Positions 1-12,366 of a DNA stretch of 64,000 nt are shown piece after piece. Made by a program: the position numbers and the translations under genes. Below the pieces are notes generated by a model. That model was not told the DNA's origin, searched no databases, and was given only the letters and a program-made list of their open reading frames with translations. The stretch is from VRUE01 sp963774405. Its GTDB lineage: Bacteria > Actinomycetota > Thermoleophilia > Solirubrobacterales > 70-9. Where the stretch lies: contig CAVZEV010000005.1 in assembly GCA_963774405.1 (NCBI GenBank), positions 558,001-622,000 of the forward strand. The letters run 5' to 3'. How positions within the stretch are numbered: the first letter of the stretch is position 1; the number at the start of each line of letters is the position of its first letter.

Positions 1-809
1 AACGTGTAGGTGCTCCCGTGCTGGGGCCCCGCCACGACGTTCAGCACCTTCGCCTTCGGCACCTTGACGCCCGTCGGCTGGCGCGGCGGCCGGCTCAGCA
101 GCTCGTGGGCGAGACGGGGGGTGGCGGTTGCGCGGAAGGTCTTTTCGACCCGATCGGTTTTGCGGCCGATCTCATAGAGGACGAAGGCGCCGGCGAACCG
201 GTGGGCGACCTTCGTCGCCTCCGGCCCCGCGGGCTTGACCTTCGCCCCGGCGGCGCCGGGGCTCGCCGACTTCGCCACTTCCGCGGTCGAACCGGCCGCC
301 GCGGTCGCGTCCGAGCCGCTTGTCGCAGCGGAGCTTTCGCTGCCCGCGGTCGAGCCCTTCGCGGCGCCGGCCTGCGGCGCGTCGGTGAAGTCGGGCTTTG
401 CACCCTGCAGCGCCGGCTCCGGCACGGCGGCGGCGGGCTGAAGCGCCTGCTTCACAACCGGGGCCGCAACCGGTGCGCTCGCCTGCGTCGTCGCCGCCGT
501 GCCACCCCCGCCGCTGCCCGAGGCCCAGAGCAGGCCGAGGACCCCGGCGCCGGCGGCAAGCAGGGCCAGGGTGGCGAGGCCGAGAGCTCGCACGGAGGCG
601 CTCCACTCGCCCGAGCGCTCCTCCAGCGGCCAGACGAAACCGCGCTCGATCGCCCAGATCGCTCGCTCGAACGGCCACCTGACCACGTCGGCGACACCGC
701 GCAGGACGTCGGCGCCGCCCCAGACGACGCGCTCCTCCACCGCGAGCGCGGCGTGGGCAAGCGAAGAGCGGATTGGGGCAGTGGTATCGATAGGACGGCG
801 TCCAGGCAT
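1..809 (-). CDS. membrane-anchored protein of unknown function, C-terminus beyond the window
   Basis: The minus-strand frame is open from an ATG at 809 to the left edge, about 269 codons. The first 70 residues look cytoplasmic, with two Trp-rich amphipathic stretches. One hydrophobic helix follows at about residues 72-96, then an Ala/Ser/Gly/Pro-rich linker at about 100-185. The visible end is a folded segment with the motif HRFAGAFVLYEIG, which would lie outside the membrane. This layout recalls single-pass actinobacterial transport or cell-wall accessory proteins, but I recognise no family. It lies downstream of clpB on the same strand with an 84-nt gap, so it may or may not be co-transcribed. 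Confidence 0.7.
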   Translation of the reverse strand, partial: MPGRRPIDTTAPIRSSLAHAALAVEERVVWGGADVLRGVADVVRWPFERAIWAIERGFVWPLEERSGEWSASVRALGLATLALLAAGAGVLGLLWASGSGGGGTAATTQASAPVAAPVVKQALQPAAAVPEPALQGAKPDFTDAPQAGAAKGSTAGSESSAATSGSDATAAAGSTAEVAKSASPGAAGAKVKPAGPEATKVAHRFAGAFVLYEIGRKTDRVEKTFRATATPRLAHELLSRPPRQPTGVKVPKAKVLNVVAGPQHGSTYT

Positions 810-893
810 GGAATGGTCAGGTTGAGAGCTTATTTCGGATTCTCAGACCTTTCCCTTAACACCAAATAATGGGCCTTAGTTCCCATTCGTGCT

Positions 894-3462
<2,569 letters not shown>

Positions 3463-3476
<14 letters not shown>

Positions 3477-3768
3477 TGCCTCTCCCTTCCAGTTCTCTCA
3501 GTCGCCGTTCCAGCTCCAGCACCCGCTCGACCCCGGCCAGGTTGAGGCCTTCGGCGGTCAGCCGTTGGATCCGCCGCAGCCGCTCGACGTCGCGCTGGGA
3601 GTAGAGCCGGGTGTTCTTCGGCGAGCGCTTCGGCTGGATCAGCCCGCGCGCCTCGTAGATCCGCAGCGTTTGCGGGTGCATGTGGGCGAGCTCGGCCGCG
3701 ACCGAGATCATGAAGACCCCTTGGTCGGAGTCGATCGAGACTTCGATCCGTTCCCGCCGCGCACTCAT
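3463..3768 (-). CDS. hspR: MerR-family heat-shock repressor HspR
   Basis: The product is a 101-residue MerR-type regulator. Its winged-helix segment contains the family signature AAELAHMHPQTLRIYEARGL followed by RSPKNTRLYS, and a short Leu/Arg-rich dimerisation helix closes the protein. In Streptomyces and mycobacteria HspR represses the dnaK operon and clpB and uses DnaK as co-repressor; the gene order here fits that circuit. Its ATG overlaps the dnaJ stop by 4 nt (ATGA) and its end overlaps the clpB start, so it is clearly part of one transcript. Confidence 0.95.
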
Positions 3769-4901
3769 CGGCCCGCCGCCTTCGCCAATAGCTCGCCGCG
3801 CGGGTCGGAGCCGTTGAAGGCCTCGGCCAGCTTCTCGGCTGCCTCCTCTTGCTCCTTGGTCAGCTTCTGCGGCATCTCGATCTCGAGCCGGTAGCGGATG
3901 TCGCCCTTGCCGCGGCCCTTGGGCTTCGGCGCGCCCTCGCCTTTCAGCCGCTGGATCGAGCCGTGCTTGGTCCCGGCGCCGACCTTGATCTTCTTCGTGC
4001 CCGTCAGCGTCGGCACCTCGATCGTCGCCCCGCGCAGCGCCTCGGGAACGGTGATCGGCACGGTCACCTCGAGGTTGCCGCCGTCGAGCCGCTTGAAGAC
4101 CGGCGAGGCGGCGACGCGGGTGACGACGAAGAGGTCACCCGGCGGGCCGCCGCGCTGCCCCGCCTCGCCCTTGCCGGCGAGCCGGATCCGCGCCCCGTCC
4201 TTGACCCCGGCGGGGATGTTGACCTTGTAGCGCTTGGTCTGCTGGGTCAGGCCCGAGCCGCCGCAGGTGGGGCAGGGGTCCTCGATGATCTGGCCCTGGC
4301 CGCCGCACTGCGGGCAGGGCTGGCTGATCGAGAAGAAGCCCTGGCTCTGGGCGTCGATGCCGCGCCCTTCGCAGCGCGGGCAGGTGACCGGGCTGGTCCC
4401 CGGCTTGGCGCCGTTGCCGTGGCAGGTCGGGCAGCGTTCGGCCTTCGGCACCGTGACCTGGACCTGGGCCCCGTTGACCGCCTGGTCGAAGCTGAGGCTG
4501 AGCTCGGTTTCGAGGTCGCGCCCGCGCACCTGCTGGGGCTGGGCCCGTCCCCCGCCACCCCCGCCGCGGCCGAAGAGGTTGGAGAAGATGTCGCTGACGT
4601 CGAAGCCGCCCGCCGCGCCGGGGCCACCCGGCCCGAACGGACCGGCACCGCCGGCTCCACCCGGCCCGCCGCCACCGAAGCCGCCGAACATGCCGCCCCC
4701 GGCGTCGTATTCCTTGCGCTTCTCGGGATCGGAGAGCGTGTCGTATGCCCCCTGGATCTCCTTGAAGCGCTCCTCCGCTTTCGGATCGTCGGGGTTGCGG
4801 TCAGGGTGGTACTGGCGCGCCAGCTTGCGGTGCGCCTTCTTGATCTCATCCTCGGAAGCCCCTTTCGGGACCCCGAGCACCTTGTAGAGATCCTCAGCCA
4901 C
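3765..4901 (-). CDS. dnaJ: co-chaperone DnaJ
   Basis: The 378-residue product is a type I DnaJ. It has a J domain with the HPD triad (QYHPDRNPDD), a Gly/Phe-rich linker with long Gly/Pro runs (about 75-120), and a zinc domain with four CxxCxGxG repeats (CPTCHGNG, CPRCEGRG, CPQCGGQG, CPTCGGSG). Two beta-sandwich substrate domains follow. It stimulates DnaK ATPase activity and delivers substrate. The start is GTG, 3 nt after the grpE stop, and the end overlaps hspR. Confidence 0.97.
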   Translation of the reverse strand: MAEDLYKVLGVPKGASEDEIKKAHRKLARQYHPDRNPDDPKAEERFKEIQGAYDTLSDPEKRKEYDAGGGMFGGFGGGGPGGAGGAGPFGPGGPGAAGGFDVSDIFSNLFGRGGGGGGRAQPQQVRGRDLETELSLSFDQAVNGAQVQVTVPKAERCPTCHGNGAKPGTSPVTCPRCEGRGIDAQSQGFFSISQPCPQCGGQGQIIEDPCPTCGGSGLTQQTKRYKVNIPAGVKDGARIRLAGKGEAGQRGGPPGDLFVVTRVAASPVFKRLDGGNLEVTVPITVPEALRGATIEVPTLTGTKKIKVGAGTKHGSIQRLKGEGAPKPKGRGKGDIRYRLEIEMPQKLTKEQEEAAEKLAEAFNGSDPRGELLAKAAGR

Positions 4902-4904
4902 CGG

Positions 4905-5514
4905 CTACTCGCTCACCACCACACGCGCGGGCCGAATCAACTGCTCCCCGAGCCGGTACCCCTTCTGCATCACCTCGACCACCGTCCCCGACTCAACCCC
5001 GTCGGCCGCCGTCGTGGACAGCGCCTCATGCGCCATCGGATCGAACTTCTCCCCCTTCGGATCCACAGCCTCAACCCCATTCCGCGTCAGCGAGTCCCGC
5101 AAGCTCCTGAAGACCAGCAGCACCCCATGCGAAAGCCCGTCCTCAGAGTCGCCCTCGGGGTCCAGCCCCGCGGCCTGAATAGCCCGCTCGAGATCGTCGA
5201 GGACCACCACGACCTCCCGAATCACCTCAGCTTTCCCCCGCGCCGACGCCGCCTGAACCTCCGCCGTCATCCGCTTACGAAAGTTCTCGAAGTCAGCCTT
5301 GGTCCGCTTAGCGAGGTCGAGGTACTCGTCCCGCTCCCGCTGAGCGTCAGCCAGCAGCGCATCGAAGTCCTGCTCGATCTGAGCAGACGCATCTCCTGCG
5401 GGTGGCGGTGTAGGGGGTACCGCCCCTGAGGACGCTTTAGCGACCGGAGGGGGCGGTGGGCCCCTGCACCGCCACCCGCAGCCGATGGGTCCCGTCCCTG
5501 ATCGTCCTGATCGA

Positions 5515-5534
<20 letters not shown>
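4905..5534 (-). CDS. grpE: nucleotide exchange factor GrpE
   Basis: The product is about 209 residues. From residue 48 on it is a normal GrpE: a long coiled coil (IEQDFDALLADAQRERDEYL, then RTKADFENFRKRM) and the beta-domain ending GYRLGEQLIRPARVVVSE. GrpE releases ADP from DnaK. Possible starts are ATG at 5534 or GTG at 5528; both lie inside the 3' end of dnaK, and no later in-frame start exists before the coiled coil. The first ~45 residues are low-complexity Pro/Gly/Cys sequence encoded almost entirely by a long palindrome (5396-5481), which is unusual for this protein. Confidence 0.93.
5396..5481. repeat. 86-nt palindrome inside the 5' coding region of grpE
   Basis: The outer arms are 21 nt (CTGCGGGTGGCGGTG followed by TAGGGG, against CCCCTG then CACCGCCACCCGCAG) and pair with one mismatch. 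Inner arms ACCGCCCC/GGGGCGGT and CGCT-TT-AGCG add two further stems. The DNA is in-frame within grpE and encodes a Pro-rich tail that GrpE does not need. It resembles the other long palindromes in this window in architecture, but I found no second copy of the sequence here. Confidence 0.85.
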
Positions 5535-7419
<1,885 letters not shown>

Positions 7420-7469
7420 TATTTGTTACCTCCAGCTCTAGTTCGGTCTGCCTAAGAAATCTAAGCGGC

Positions 7470-7498
7470 AGTATGGCAGATTTCTGCCACGAATCCAA
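7470..7498 (-). promoter_or_regulatory. candidate promoter and operator of the dnaK operon
   Basis: On the minus strand TTGGAT (7498-7493) and CATACT (7475-7470) are separated by 17 nt, a good vegetative promoter match, with a predicted leader of about 45 nt. The perfect inverted repeat GGCAGA-TT-TCTGCC (7475-7488) sits inside the spacer, where a repressor would block polymerase. It does not match the HspR site (HAIR, CTTGAGT-N7-ACTCAAG) known from Streptomyces. Confidence 0.55.
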
Positions 7499-7626
7499 GC
7501 AAGCCCTTATAGTGGGTTTGCGTTTAGCAATGCCGGGCAGCCACTTGGGGTGGGCGCCTGGCGGGGAGGCGCCTCGACGACACGACTCGCCGGTTGGCGG
7601 CGGGTCGCCAACGAAGAGGAGCCGAT

Positions 7627-8826
7627 GTGAATCACGTTCATCGATGGAACCGGCGGTCGGCGACGCTGCTCGCGATCGCCGCCGCGCTGATCTTCGCTCT
7701 GCTGCCGCTCGACGGCGCGGGAGCGCACCAGGATCGCCACGGCCGGTCACACCACGCCCAGCGCCATCACGGCTATCACCACGGCCACCACGGAAAGGGC
7801 CACCACCACGGCAGGCGCGACCTGACCGTCATGACCCAGAACATGTACCTGGGCTCCAGCCTCAACCCGGCGCTCGAAGCGACGACCCCGGAAGCGTTCG
7901 TCGAAGCCGTGGCGCGGATCTACGCCACTGTGCAGTACACGAACTTCCCGGCGCGGGCCGAAGCGATCGCCAACGAGGTCGAGGAAAACGAACCGGACCT
8001 GATCGGCCTGCAGGAGGTCTCGAAGTGGACGACGGGCGGCTTGAACCCGCCCCCCGGCTACGACTTCCTCGCCATCCTAGAAAGCGACCTCGCGGCCCGG
8101 GGGCTCCACTACACGGCGGCGTCGATCGCGCACAACGCGAAAATCGGGCCGGCCCCGCTCGCTCTTGCCTCGCAGGGCTGCGTCCAACCGGGCCCGACGA
8201 TCACCTGCTCGGTTGAACTCGAAGACCGCGACGTGATCCTCGTCAACGAAGACACGCCGGGCCTGAGCTGGAGCAACCCGCAGAGCGGGCGTTACGCCAC
8301 CCAGCAGGCGATCGAATCGCCGGTCGGCCCGCTCTCGTTCGACCGCGGCTGGGCGAGCATCGACGCGCGGCTGAAGCACCAGCCGTTCCACTTCGTCGAC
8401 ACCCACCTCGAAACCGAGGAATCGCCGCTCGTGCAGCAGACCCAGGCGGCCGAATTCCTCGCCGGCCCGGCCAAAGGCGGCACCGTCGTCGCCACCGGCG
8501 ACTTCAACTCCGCCGCCGACGGCTCGACCACGACCTCCTACGCGCAGCTCACCGCGCCCGGCAAGTTCCGCGACAGCTGGAACGAGAAACTGCTCGGGCC
8601 CGGCCTCTCCTGCTGCCAGGAGTCGAACACGCCGCCACTCGCGCCCGGGGCGCTGAACAACCCGGTCTCGACGTTGCGGACCCGGATCGACCTGATCCTC
8701 AGCCGCGGCGCCGCCCGCTCAGACGGAGACGATGCCCACCTGATCGGCGACACGCCCTTCCAGGCAACCCCGCCGTTCTGGCCATCCGACCACGCCGGCG
8801 TGGTCAGCGAGCTGAGCCTCAACTAG
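7627..8826 (+). CDS. secreted endonuclease/exonuclease/phosphatase-fold protein with His-rich linker
   Basis: The 399-residue product starts at GTG with AGGAG six nt upstream. A signal peptide (about 1-37, ending GAGAHQ) precedes a striking His-rich segment (about 38-64, e.g. HHGYHHGHHGKGHHH). The EEP fold follows: LTVMTQNMYLG, NEPDLIGLQE with its catalytic Glu, VDTHLE, GDFNS and the C-terminal PSDHAGV with catalytic Asp-His. EEP enzymes cleave phosphodiesters or phosphomonoesters using a metal. The substrate is unknown; the secreted location suggests scavenging of extracellular nucleic acid or phospholipid. It is divergent from dnaK and followed by a strong hairpin. Confidence 0.85.
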   Translation: MNHVHRWNRRSATLLAIAAALIFALLPLDGAGAHQDRHGRSHHAQRHHGYHHGHHGKGHHHGRRDLTVMTQNMYLGSSLNPALEATTPEAFVEAVARIYATVQYTNFPARAEAIANEVEENEPDLIGLQEVSKWTTGGLNPPPGYDFLAILESDLAARGLHYTAASIAHNAKIGPAPLALASQGCVQPGPTITCSVELEDRDVILVNEDTPGLSWSNPQSGRYATQQAIESPVGPLSFDRGWASIDARLKHQPFHFVDTHLETEESPLVQQTQAAEFLAGPAKGGTVVATGDFNSAADGSTTTSYAQLTAPGKFRDSWNEKLLGPGLSCCQESNTPPLAPGALNNPVSTLRTRIDLILSRGAARSDGDDAHLIGDTPFQATPPFWPSDHAGVVSELSLN

Positions 8827-8843
8827 GAGAAGTTCGAAGCAAA

Positions 8844-8869
8844 GGCCCATCCCCCGCGGGGGATGGGCC
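8844..8869. terminator. bidirectional hairpin between convergent genes
   Basis: A perfect 26-bp palindrome (arms GGCCCATCCCCC) lies 18 nt after the EEP gene stop and 6 nt before the end of the convergent cytochrome gene. It has no T-tract, but hairpin-only terminators are common in actinobacteria. Confidence 0.7.
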
Positions 8870-8874
8870 GGCGC

Positions 8875-9282
8875 TCAGCCCTCGCCCACGGTGCGGGCGA
8901 CGAATTCGGCGACTTCTTTCGCCTGCTCTTCGTTGACGATTCCGCCCGGCATCCGGCCCGGGGTGGTGGAGCTGTCGACGCCGTTTTCGACGGCGTTGAG
9001 GACGCGACCTTCCACCTGGCCGATTTCCTTGCCTTTTGCCGGACCGGATGGCGACAGCAGTTCGTCCAGGTTCGGCGCGTAGTTGCCGTCGGTGCCGGCG
9101 GCGTAGAGCGTGTGGCAGGTGCCGCAGTTGGTCTGGAAGAGGCTCTGGCCGCTCTTCAGGCTGGAAGGCACGTCCTGGGCGCCGCGCGCCGCGTCGCCGT
9201 CATTGCGGAAGGCGAGCCAGGGGATCAGGACCGCCAGGAAGACGACCAGGAGACCGAAGACGATGAACGTTTTTTTGCTCAT
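8875..9282 (-). CDS. membrane-anchored monohaem cytochrome c
   Basis: The 135-residue product has an N-terminal membrane anchor (about 5-23, FIVFGLLVVFLAVLIPWLAF) and one haem-binding motif CGTCH preceded by GQSLFQTNC. The distal Met is probably in GRMPGGIV, followed by the class I C-terminal helix. It would carry electrons on the outer face of the membrane. The chosen ATG overlaps the endonuclease III stop by 4 nt (ATGA), which supports this start over the longer upstream one. The partner oxidase or donor is not in the window. Confidence 0.9.
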   Translation of the reverse strand: MSKKTFIVFGLLVVFLAVLIPWLAFRNDGDAARGAQDVPSSLKSGQSLFQTNCGTCHTLYAAGTDGNYAPNLDELLSPSGPAKGKEIGQVEGRVLNAVENGVDSSTTPGRMPGGIVNEEQAKEVAEFVARTVGEG

Positions 9283-9944
9283 TTGCGCCCGGCACGGTAC
9301 CAGGGACACATTCGGCGCAGCTCGCACTCGCCGCAACGCGGTTTCGGTCGGCAGATCTCGCGTCCGTGGCGGATCACGTTCATGTGCAGCTCATAAGCGT
9401 CCTCGGGGTCGACGGCGGCCATCATCTCGTCGTGGGCGCGTTCGAATGACGCCTTCTCGGGGAAGAAGCCGAGCCGCCCCGCGACCCGGTGGATGTGGAC
9501 ATCGACCGGGATCTCCGGGATGCCCCAGGTGAACATCAGCACGCAGGCCGCCGTTTTGCGCCCGACCCCCGGCAGCGAGTCGAGGTAGGCCATCGACTCC
9601 GCCGGCGGCGCCGTCTCGGTCCAGTCGAGGTCGGGGTGCTCGCCGAGCTCTTCGAGGATCGCCTGGATCCGCGGCGCCTTCTGCTTGCCCAGCCCGCCGG
9701 GCCGGATCGCCTCCTCGACCTCGGCGACCGGCGCGTCGCGGACCTCCTCCCAGGTCGGGAACCGCTCGCGCAGCGCGGCGAAGGCGCGGTCGCGATTGCG
9801 GTCGTTCGTGTGCTGCGACAGCACTGTCTTGATCAGCTCCGCGATCGGCTGCCCGTGCGGCTCGTTCTGCGGCTGCCCGTACATCTGCCGCAGGCGGTCG
9901 CGGATCGCTCGCACGCGGCGCTTCTCCGGGCGTTTCCAGGCCAT
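9279..9944 (-). CDS. nth: endonuclease III (DNA glycosylase/AP lyase)
   Basis: The 221-residue product is an HhH-GPD base-excision repair glycosylase. The helix-hairpin-helix LPGVGRKTAACVL supplies the catalytic Lys, and VPVDVHIHRV-type sequence (PVDVHIHRVAGRLG) carries the catalytic Asp. The C-terminal iron-sulfur loop has cysteines spaced C-x5-C-x2-C-x5-C (CRPKPRCGECELRRMC), one residue shorter in the first gap than the classical C-x6-C-x2-C-x5-C. It removes oxidised pyrimidines and nicks the abasic site. It overlaps the cytochrome gene downstream. Confidence 0.93.
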   Translation of the reverse strand: MAWKRPEKRRVRAIRDRLRQMYGQPQNEPHGQPIAELIKTVLSQHTNDRNRDRAFAALRERFPTWEEVRDAPVAEVEEAIRPGGLGKQKAPRIQAILEELGEHPDLDWTETAPPAESMAYLDSLPGVGRKTAACVLMFTWGIPEIPVDVHIHRVAGRLGFFPEKASFERAHDEMMAAVDPEDAYELHMNVIRHGREICRPKPRCGECELRRMCPWYRAGRK

Positions 9945-9977
9945 CGCCGGACCCTATTTCGCCGTAGGGTTGGCGGC

Positions 9978-10799
9978 GTGGCGGCCACGATCGAAGAGGG
10001 CGGGCTGGTCCTTGGCGGCGTGCGGGTCTTCTACCGGCGCGTGCCGGGCGATGGAACGCCGACCGTCTACTGCCACGGCAACCCGACCCACGGCGAGGAC
10101 TGGTTGCCGTTCATGCGCCGGGGCGGCGCGGCGCTCGCGATCGACATGCCGGGCTGGGGGCGCTCGGACCGGCCCGATCCGGCTCGCTTCGACTACTCGA
10201 TGTATGGGCTCTCGGCGTTCCTCGAGCGCTGCCTGGATGAGCTCGGGGTCGGGCGGCGCAAGCTGGTCGTCCACGACTGGGGCGGCCTGGCCCTGATCGG
10301 CGCCCAGCGCCGCCCCGACCTGGTCGAGCGACTCGTCGTGATCGACTCGGTGCCGCTGCTGCCCGGCTATCGCTGGCACTGGCTGGCGCAGCTCTGGCGC
10401 CGCCGGCCGCTCGGCGAGATCCTCAACCGGACGACGACCCGCTCGAGCGTCGCTCTGCTGCTGCGCCAGGCGCGCGGCGACCACCGCAGCCCGATGCCGC
10501 CCGAGTTCGTCGAGATGATCTGGAGCCACTTGGACCGCGGTACCCAGGACGCCGTTCTGAAGCTCTACCGCCACGCCGATCCGCCGCGCCTCGCCGCCGC
10601 CGGCCGCGACCTCGGCCGACTCGCCTGCCCCGCCCTCGTCCTCTGGGGCGACAGCGACCTCTACCTCCCGCTGGAGTTCGGCGAGGCTTACGCCGCCGCC
10701 CTGCCCAACGCCGAGTTCGAAGCCGTCCGCGGCGCGGGCCACTGGCCCTGGATCGACGACGCTCGCGTGATCGACAGCGTCTTGAACTTCGTCCGTTAA
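9978..10799 (+). CDS. alpha/beta hydrolase, haloalkane dehalogenase/epoxide hydrolase-like
   Basis: The GTG start at 9978 gives 273 residues and clears the divergent nth gene. The protein has the oxyanion-hole motif YCHGNPTHGEDW, the nucleophile elbow VVHDWGGLAL with Asp in place of Ser, an acid in LVLWGDSDLYL and the catalytic His in GAGHWPWIDD. Asp nucleophiles of the HDWGG type occur in haloalkane dehalogenases and epoxide hydrolases, which form an ester intermediate. A cap domain lies at about 130-195. The substrate cannot be read from sequence, so I do not choose between the two activities. Confidence 0.85.
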   Translation: MAATIEEGGLVLGGVRVFYRRVPGDGTPTVYCHGNPTHGEDWLPFMRRGGAALAIDMPGWGRSDRPDPARFDYSMYGLSAFLERCLDELGVGRRKLVVHDWGGLALIGAQRRPDLVERLVVIDSVPLLPGYRWHWLAQLWRRRPLGEILNRTTTRSSVALLLRQARGDHRSPMPPEFVEMIWSHLDRGTQDAVLKLYRHADPPRLAAAGRDLGRLACPALVLWGDSDLYLPLEFGEAYAAALPNAEFEAVRGAGHWPWIDDARVIDSVLNFVR

Positions 10800-10823
10800 C
10801 TCGCGAATTACAATTGGCTGTCC

Positions 10824-11606
10824 GTGTCTCGCGCACTCGCCCGCATCGGAAACTGGCTGCCCCAGGGATGGGGCGACGCCGGCCGCCAGCTGGGCATCCT
10901 GGTCCTGGTCGACGTCGCCTACGAGCTCGTCCGCGGCATCGCCGACGGCCAGCGCTCGGAGGCGATCGGGCATGGTCAGCAGGTGATCGACTTCGAGCGC
11001 TCCGCTCACCTCCTCTTCGAGCCCAGCGTCCAGGCCTTCTTCCTGCCCGCGCACTGGGTGATCGACCTCGCCAACCAGCTCTACCTAAACGCCCAGTTCT
11101 CGATTGCCCTGGGCTTCCTGATCTGGCTCTACCTCTTCCGCAACGAGTCCTATTACTTCGTCCGCAACATGTTCGTCGTCTCGATGGGCTTCGCCCTGGT
11201 CGGCTACACGCTCTTCCCGACCGCGCCGCCGCGGATGTTCCCGCACGAGGGCTTCGTCGACACGATCGTCGACTTCTCCAACGTCAACCACGACTCCTCG
11301 CTGGCGAAGATCTTCATCAACCCCTACGCCGCGGTGCCGAGCATGCACTGTGCCTTCGCCGCGATGATCGGCATCACCGGCGTGCGCGTCTGCCGTCACT
11401 GGTGGTCGAAGGCCTGGTGGGCGTTCTGGCCGCTCTTGATCGCCTGGGTCGTGATCGTCACCGGCAACCACTACTGGGTCGATGTCGGGCTCGGCTGGAT
11501 GGTCGCGGGCGCCTCGGCCCTGGTGGCCCACCGCCTGCTCGCCCGGGCGAGGCCTCACGCCTGGGCCTGGGCTCGTCCTGCGCAGCCGCAGGAGGCGGAG
11601 GCGTGA
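10824..11606 (+). CDS. PAP2-superfamily membrane phosphatase/phosphotransferase
   Basis: The 260-residue polytopic protein (about six helices) carries the PAP2 active-site blocks PSMHCAFAAM and GNHYWVDVGLGW; the more N-terminal K/R block is degenerate (LFPTAPPRM). PAP2 proteins of this inositol-phosphotransferase-like type act on lipid phosphates or transfer inositol phosphate. The next two genes are a CDP-alcohol phosphotransferase and inositol-1-phosphate synthase, so a role in removing or moving phosphate during inositol-lipid synthesis is a reasonable inference. A TACAAT hexamer 9 nt before the GTG start suggests a nearly leaderless transcript. Confidence 0.85.
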   Translation: MSRALARIGNWLPQGWGDAGRQLGILVLVDVAYELVRGIADGQRSEAIGHGQQVIDFERSAHLLFEPSVQAFFLPAHWVIDLANQLYLNAQFSIALGFLIWLYLFRNESYYFVRNMFVVSMGFALVGYTLFPTAPPRMFPHEGFVDTIVDFSNVNHDSSLAKIFINPYAAVPSMHCAFAAMIGITGVRVCRHWWSKAWWAFWPLLIAWVVIVTGNHYWVDVGLGWMVAGASALVAHRLLARARPHAWAWARPAQPQEAEA

Positions 11607-11639
11607 CCTGCCGCGGCCTAGCCCGGTAGCCTCATCTCG

Positions 11640-12305
11640 ATGGAGTCTTCGGCGCCCCCCAGGGCCCCCGGCCCTCGCCGCAACGGTCGCCAGGCCCGCA
11701 ACGGCCAAGAGCTGCGCGCCTATGCTCGCGAGCGCCTGATCGAGTCGCGGCTGACCCCGAACGCGATCTCGATCGCCGGCCTGGTCGGCAACCTGATCGC
11801 CGCCGGCCTGGTCACCCAGCGCTACTTCTTTCTCGCCGGGGTCGCCTTCATCCTCGGCTCGGTGATGGACACACTCGACGGGCGCTACTCGCGCATGTCG
11901 GGCAAGGGCACCCTCTTCGGCGCCTTCCTCGACTCGACCCTGGACCGGATCGAGGAGGGAATCGTGCTCGCCGCCGTGGCCGGCTACTTCGCCACCACCG
12001 GCCAGGACTTCGCCGCGGCGATGTGCGTCGTCGCCGTGCTCGGCTCGCTGATGGTCTCCTACACGCGCGCCCGCGCCGAGGCGCTCGGCGTCGAGTGCAA
12101 GGTCGGGATCGCCACAAGGCCGGTGCGAGTGGTCATACTCTCCATCGGCTTGGTCTTCGCCAAGGGCGCCGGGCTCGGCGATTTCGAGCTCCTCGCCCCA
12201 TCGGTCTACCTGATCGCGGCGCTGACCATCGTCACCACGATCCAGCGTGTATGGCACGTCCGAAACCAGCTTTCAAGCGAGGCGACTCCCCCGCCTGACC
12301 TGTAA
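11640..12305 (+). CDS. CDP-alcohol phosphatidyltransferase, probable phosphatidylinositol-phosphate synthase
   Basis: The 221-residue membrane protein has the CDP-alcohol phosphotransferase signature DTLDGRYSRxSGKGTLFGAFLDSTLDR-like, i.e. D-x2-D-G...G-x3-D-x3-D near residues 79-105, with Ser where Ala is usual in the DGxxAR block. In actinobacteria this family joins CDP-diacylglycerol to inositol-1-phosphate, and the product is later dephosphorylated. Inositol-1-phosphate synthase follows 61 nt downstream and a PAP2 phosphatase precedes it, which together suggest a short inositol-phospholipid pathway. Another head group such as glycerol phosphate remains possible. Confidence 0.85.
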   Translation: MESSAPPRAPGPRRNGRQARNGQELRAYARERLIESRLTPNAISIAGLVGNLIAAGLVTQRYFFLAGVAFILGSVMDTLDGRYSRMSGKGTLFGAFLDSTLDRIEEGIVLAAVAGYFATTGQDFAAAMCVVAVLGSLMVSYTRARAEALGVECKVGIATRPVRVVILSIGLVFAKGAGLGDFELLAPSVYLIAALTIVTTIQRVWHVRNQLSSEATPPPDL

Positions 12306-12366
12306 CCAGTCGCGGGCACAGGCATACCTTGCCACCTAGCCCGATCGAGGAAGGACTTCGAATTAG

